Assembly (NCBI RefSeq): GCF_002261425.1
Contig: NZ_NEVJ01000003.1
Span: 744,001 to 808,000, forward strand
Direction of reading: 5' to 3'
From: Bordetella genomosp. 9
GTDB lineage: Bacteria; Pseudomonadota; Gammaproteobacteria; Burkholderiales; Burkholderiaceae_B
DNA: 64,000 bases
Numbering within the stretch: the first letter of the stretch is position 1; every line of letters starts with the position of its first letter. The translations under genes were made by a program, and so were the position numbers. Shown one piece after another: positions 63,935 through 64,000 of the stretch. The notes beneath the pieces were generated by a model. The model had not been told where the DNA came from. It did no database searches and was given only the letters and a program-made list of their open reading frames with translations.

Positions 63935-64000
63935 TCGCGCGGATCGGAATACGCCTGCTGTCCTGGCTCCTGCTGGCCTATATGGTGCTGCCGCTGGCGG
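63931..64000 (+). CDS. ABC transporter permease, PotC type (partial, cut by the window end)
   Basis: The ATG at 63931 overlaps the previous stop codon and follows AAGGAGTACGCG. The 23 visible residues ([20 protein letters not shown]...) form the first transmembrane helix of a second permease, as expected after a PotB-type gene. The frame is open to the edge. Confidence 0.8.
   Translation, partial: MIARIGIRLLSWLLLAYMVLPLA

Overview
The window is GC-rich, densely coding DNA from a beta-proteobacterium, most likely Bordetella or a close Alcaligenaceae relative (Achromobacter type). The main reason is five separate Bug-family (TctC-like) periplasmic receptors, an expansion typical of that family. 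They sit among many small catabolic operons, each with its own LysR, IclR, TetR or GlxA-type regulator. No rRNA, tRNA, CRISPR array, insertion sequence or phage gene was recognised.

Layout. 1-11.0 kb: a Bug receptor, a rhodanese, a BisC-type molybdoenzyme, then a TetR regulator divergent from an enoyl-CoA hydratase / CaiB CoA-transferase / Bug operon, followed by two minus-strand FAH-fold enzymes. An identical 18-bp operator-like sequence lies both in front of the hydratase operon and in front of the fumarylacetoacetase gene, which suggests one TetR regulon. 11.0-16.4 kb: a minimal archaic (Csu-like, spore-coat-U) chaperone-usher fimbria behind an AT-richer control region. 16.4-24.5 kb: a partner-switching signalling module (STAS antagonist, RsbW-like kinase, SpoIIE phosphatase with a periplasmic sensor) mixed with alanine racemase, an MFS transporter fused to a sensor, and an ABC-type binding protein. 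24.5-34.7 kb: a GCS2-type ligase, an NCS2 nucleobase permease whose tail looks like a degenerate RsbW domain, a GFA protein, and two Bug plus enolase-superfamily pairs around a cysteine-dioxygenase-like gene and a LysR regulator.

34.8-52.4 kb is the most unusual part. Two very large proteins (1104 and about 1117 residues) on the same strand flank a catabolic island: a dipeptide/opine-type ABC transporter, a three-part flavin/iron-sulfur amine dehydrogenase and a second DAO-family oxidase. The two large proteins appear to share an N-terminal module, a hydrophobic middle and a junction ending in Lys-Gly-Gly-Gly. After that their C-termini differ. The first ends in a zinc-metalloprotease-like domain (HEMMH); the second ends in a domain I do not recognise. 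This looks like a polymorphic secreted-effector family, possibly type III substrates, although no secretion apparatus is in the window.

52.4-64.0 kb: an IclR regulator and a hydantoinase/oxoprolinase (HyuA/HyuB) operon with a DAO oxidase and a Bug receptor, then a GlxA-type regulator divergent from a spermidine/putrescine-type ABC operon that runs off the right edge. Functions are read from motifs and context; substrates of nearly all transporters and catabolic enzymes are not determined by the sequence.
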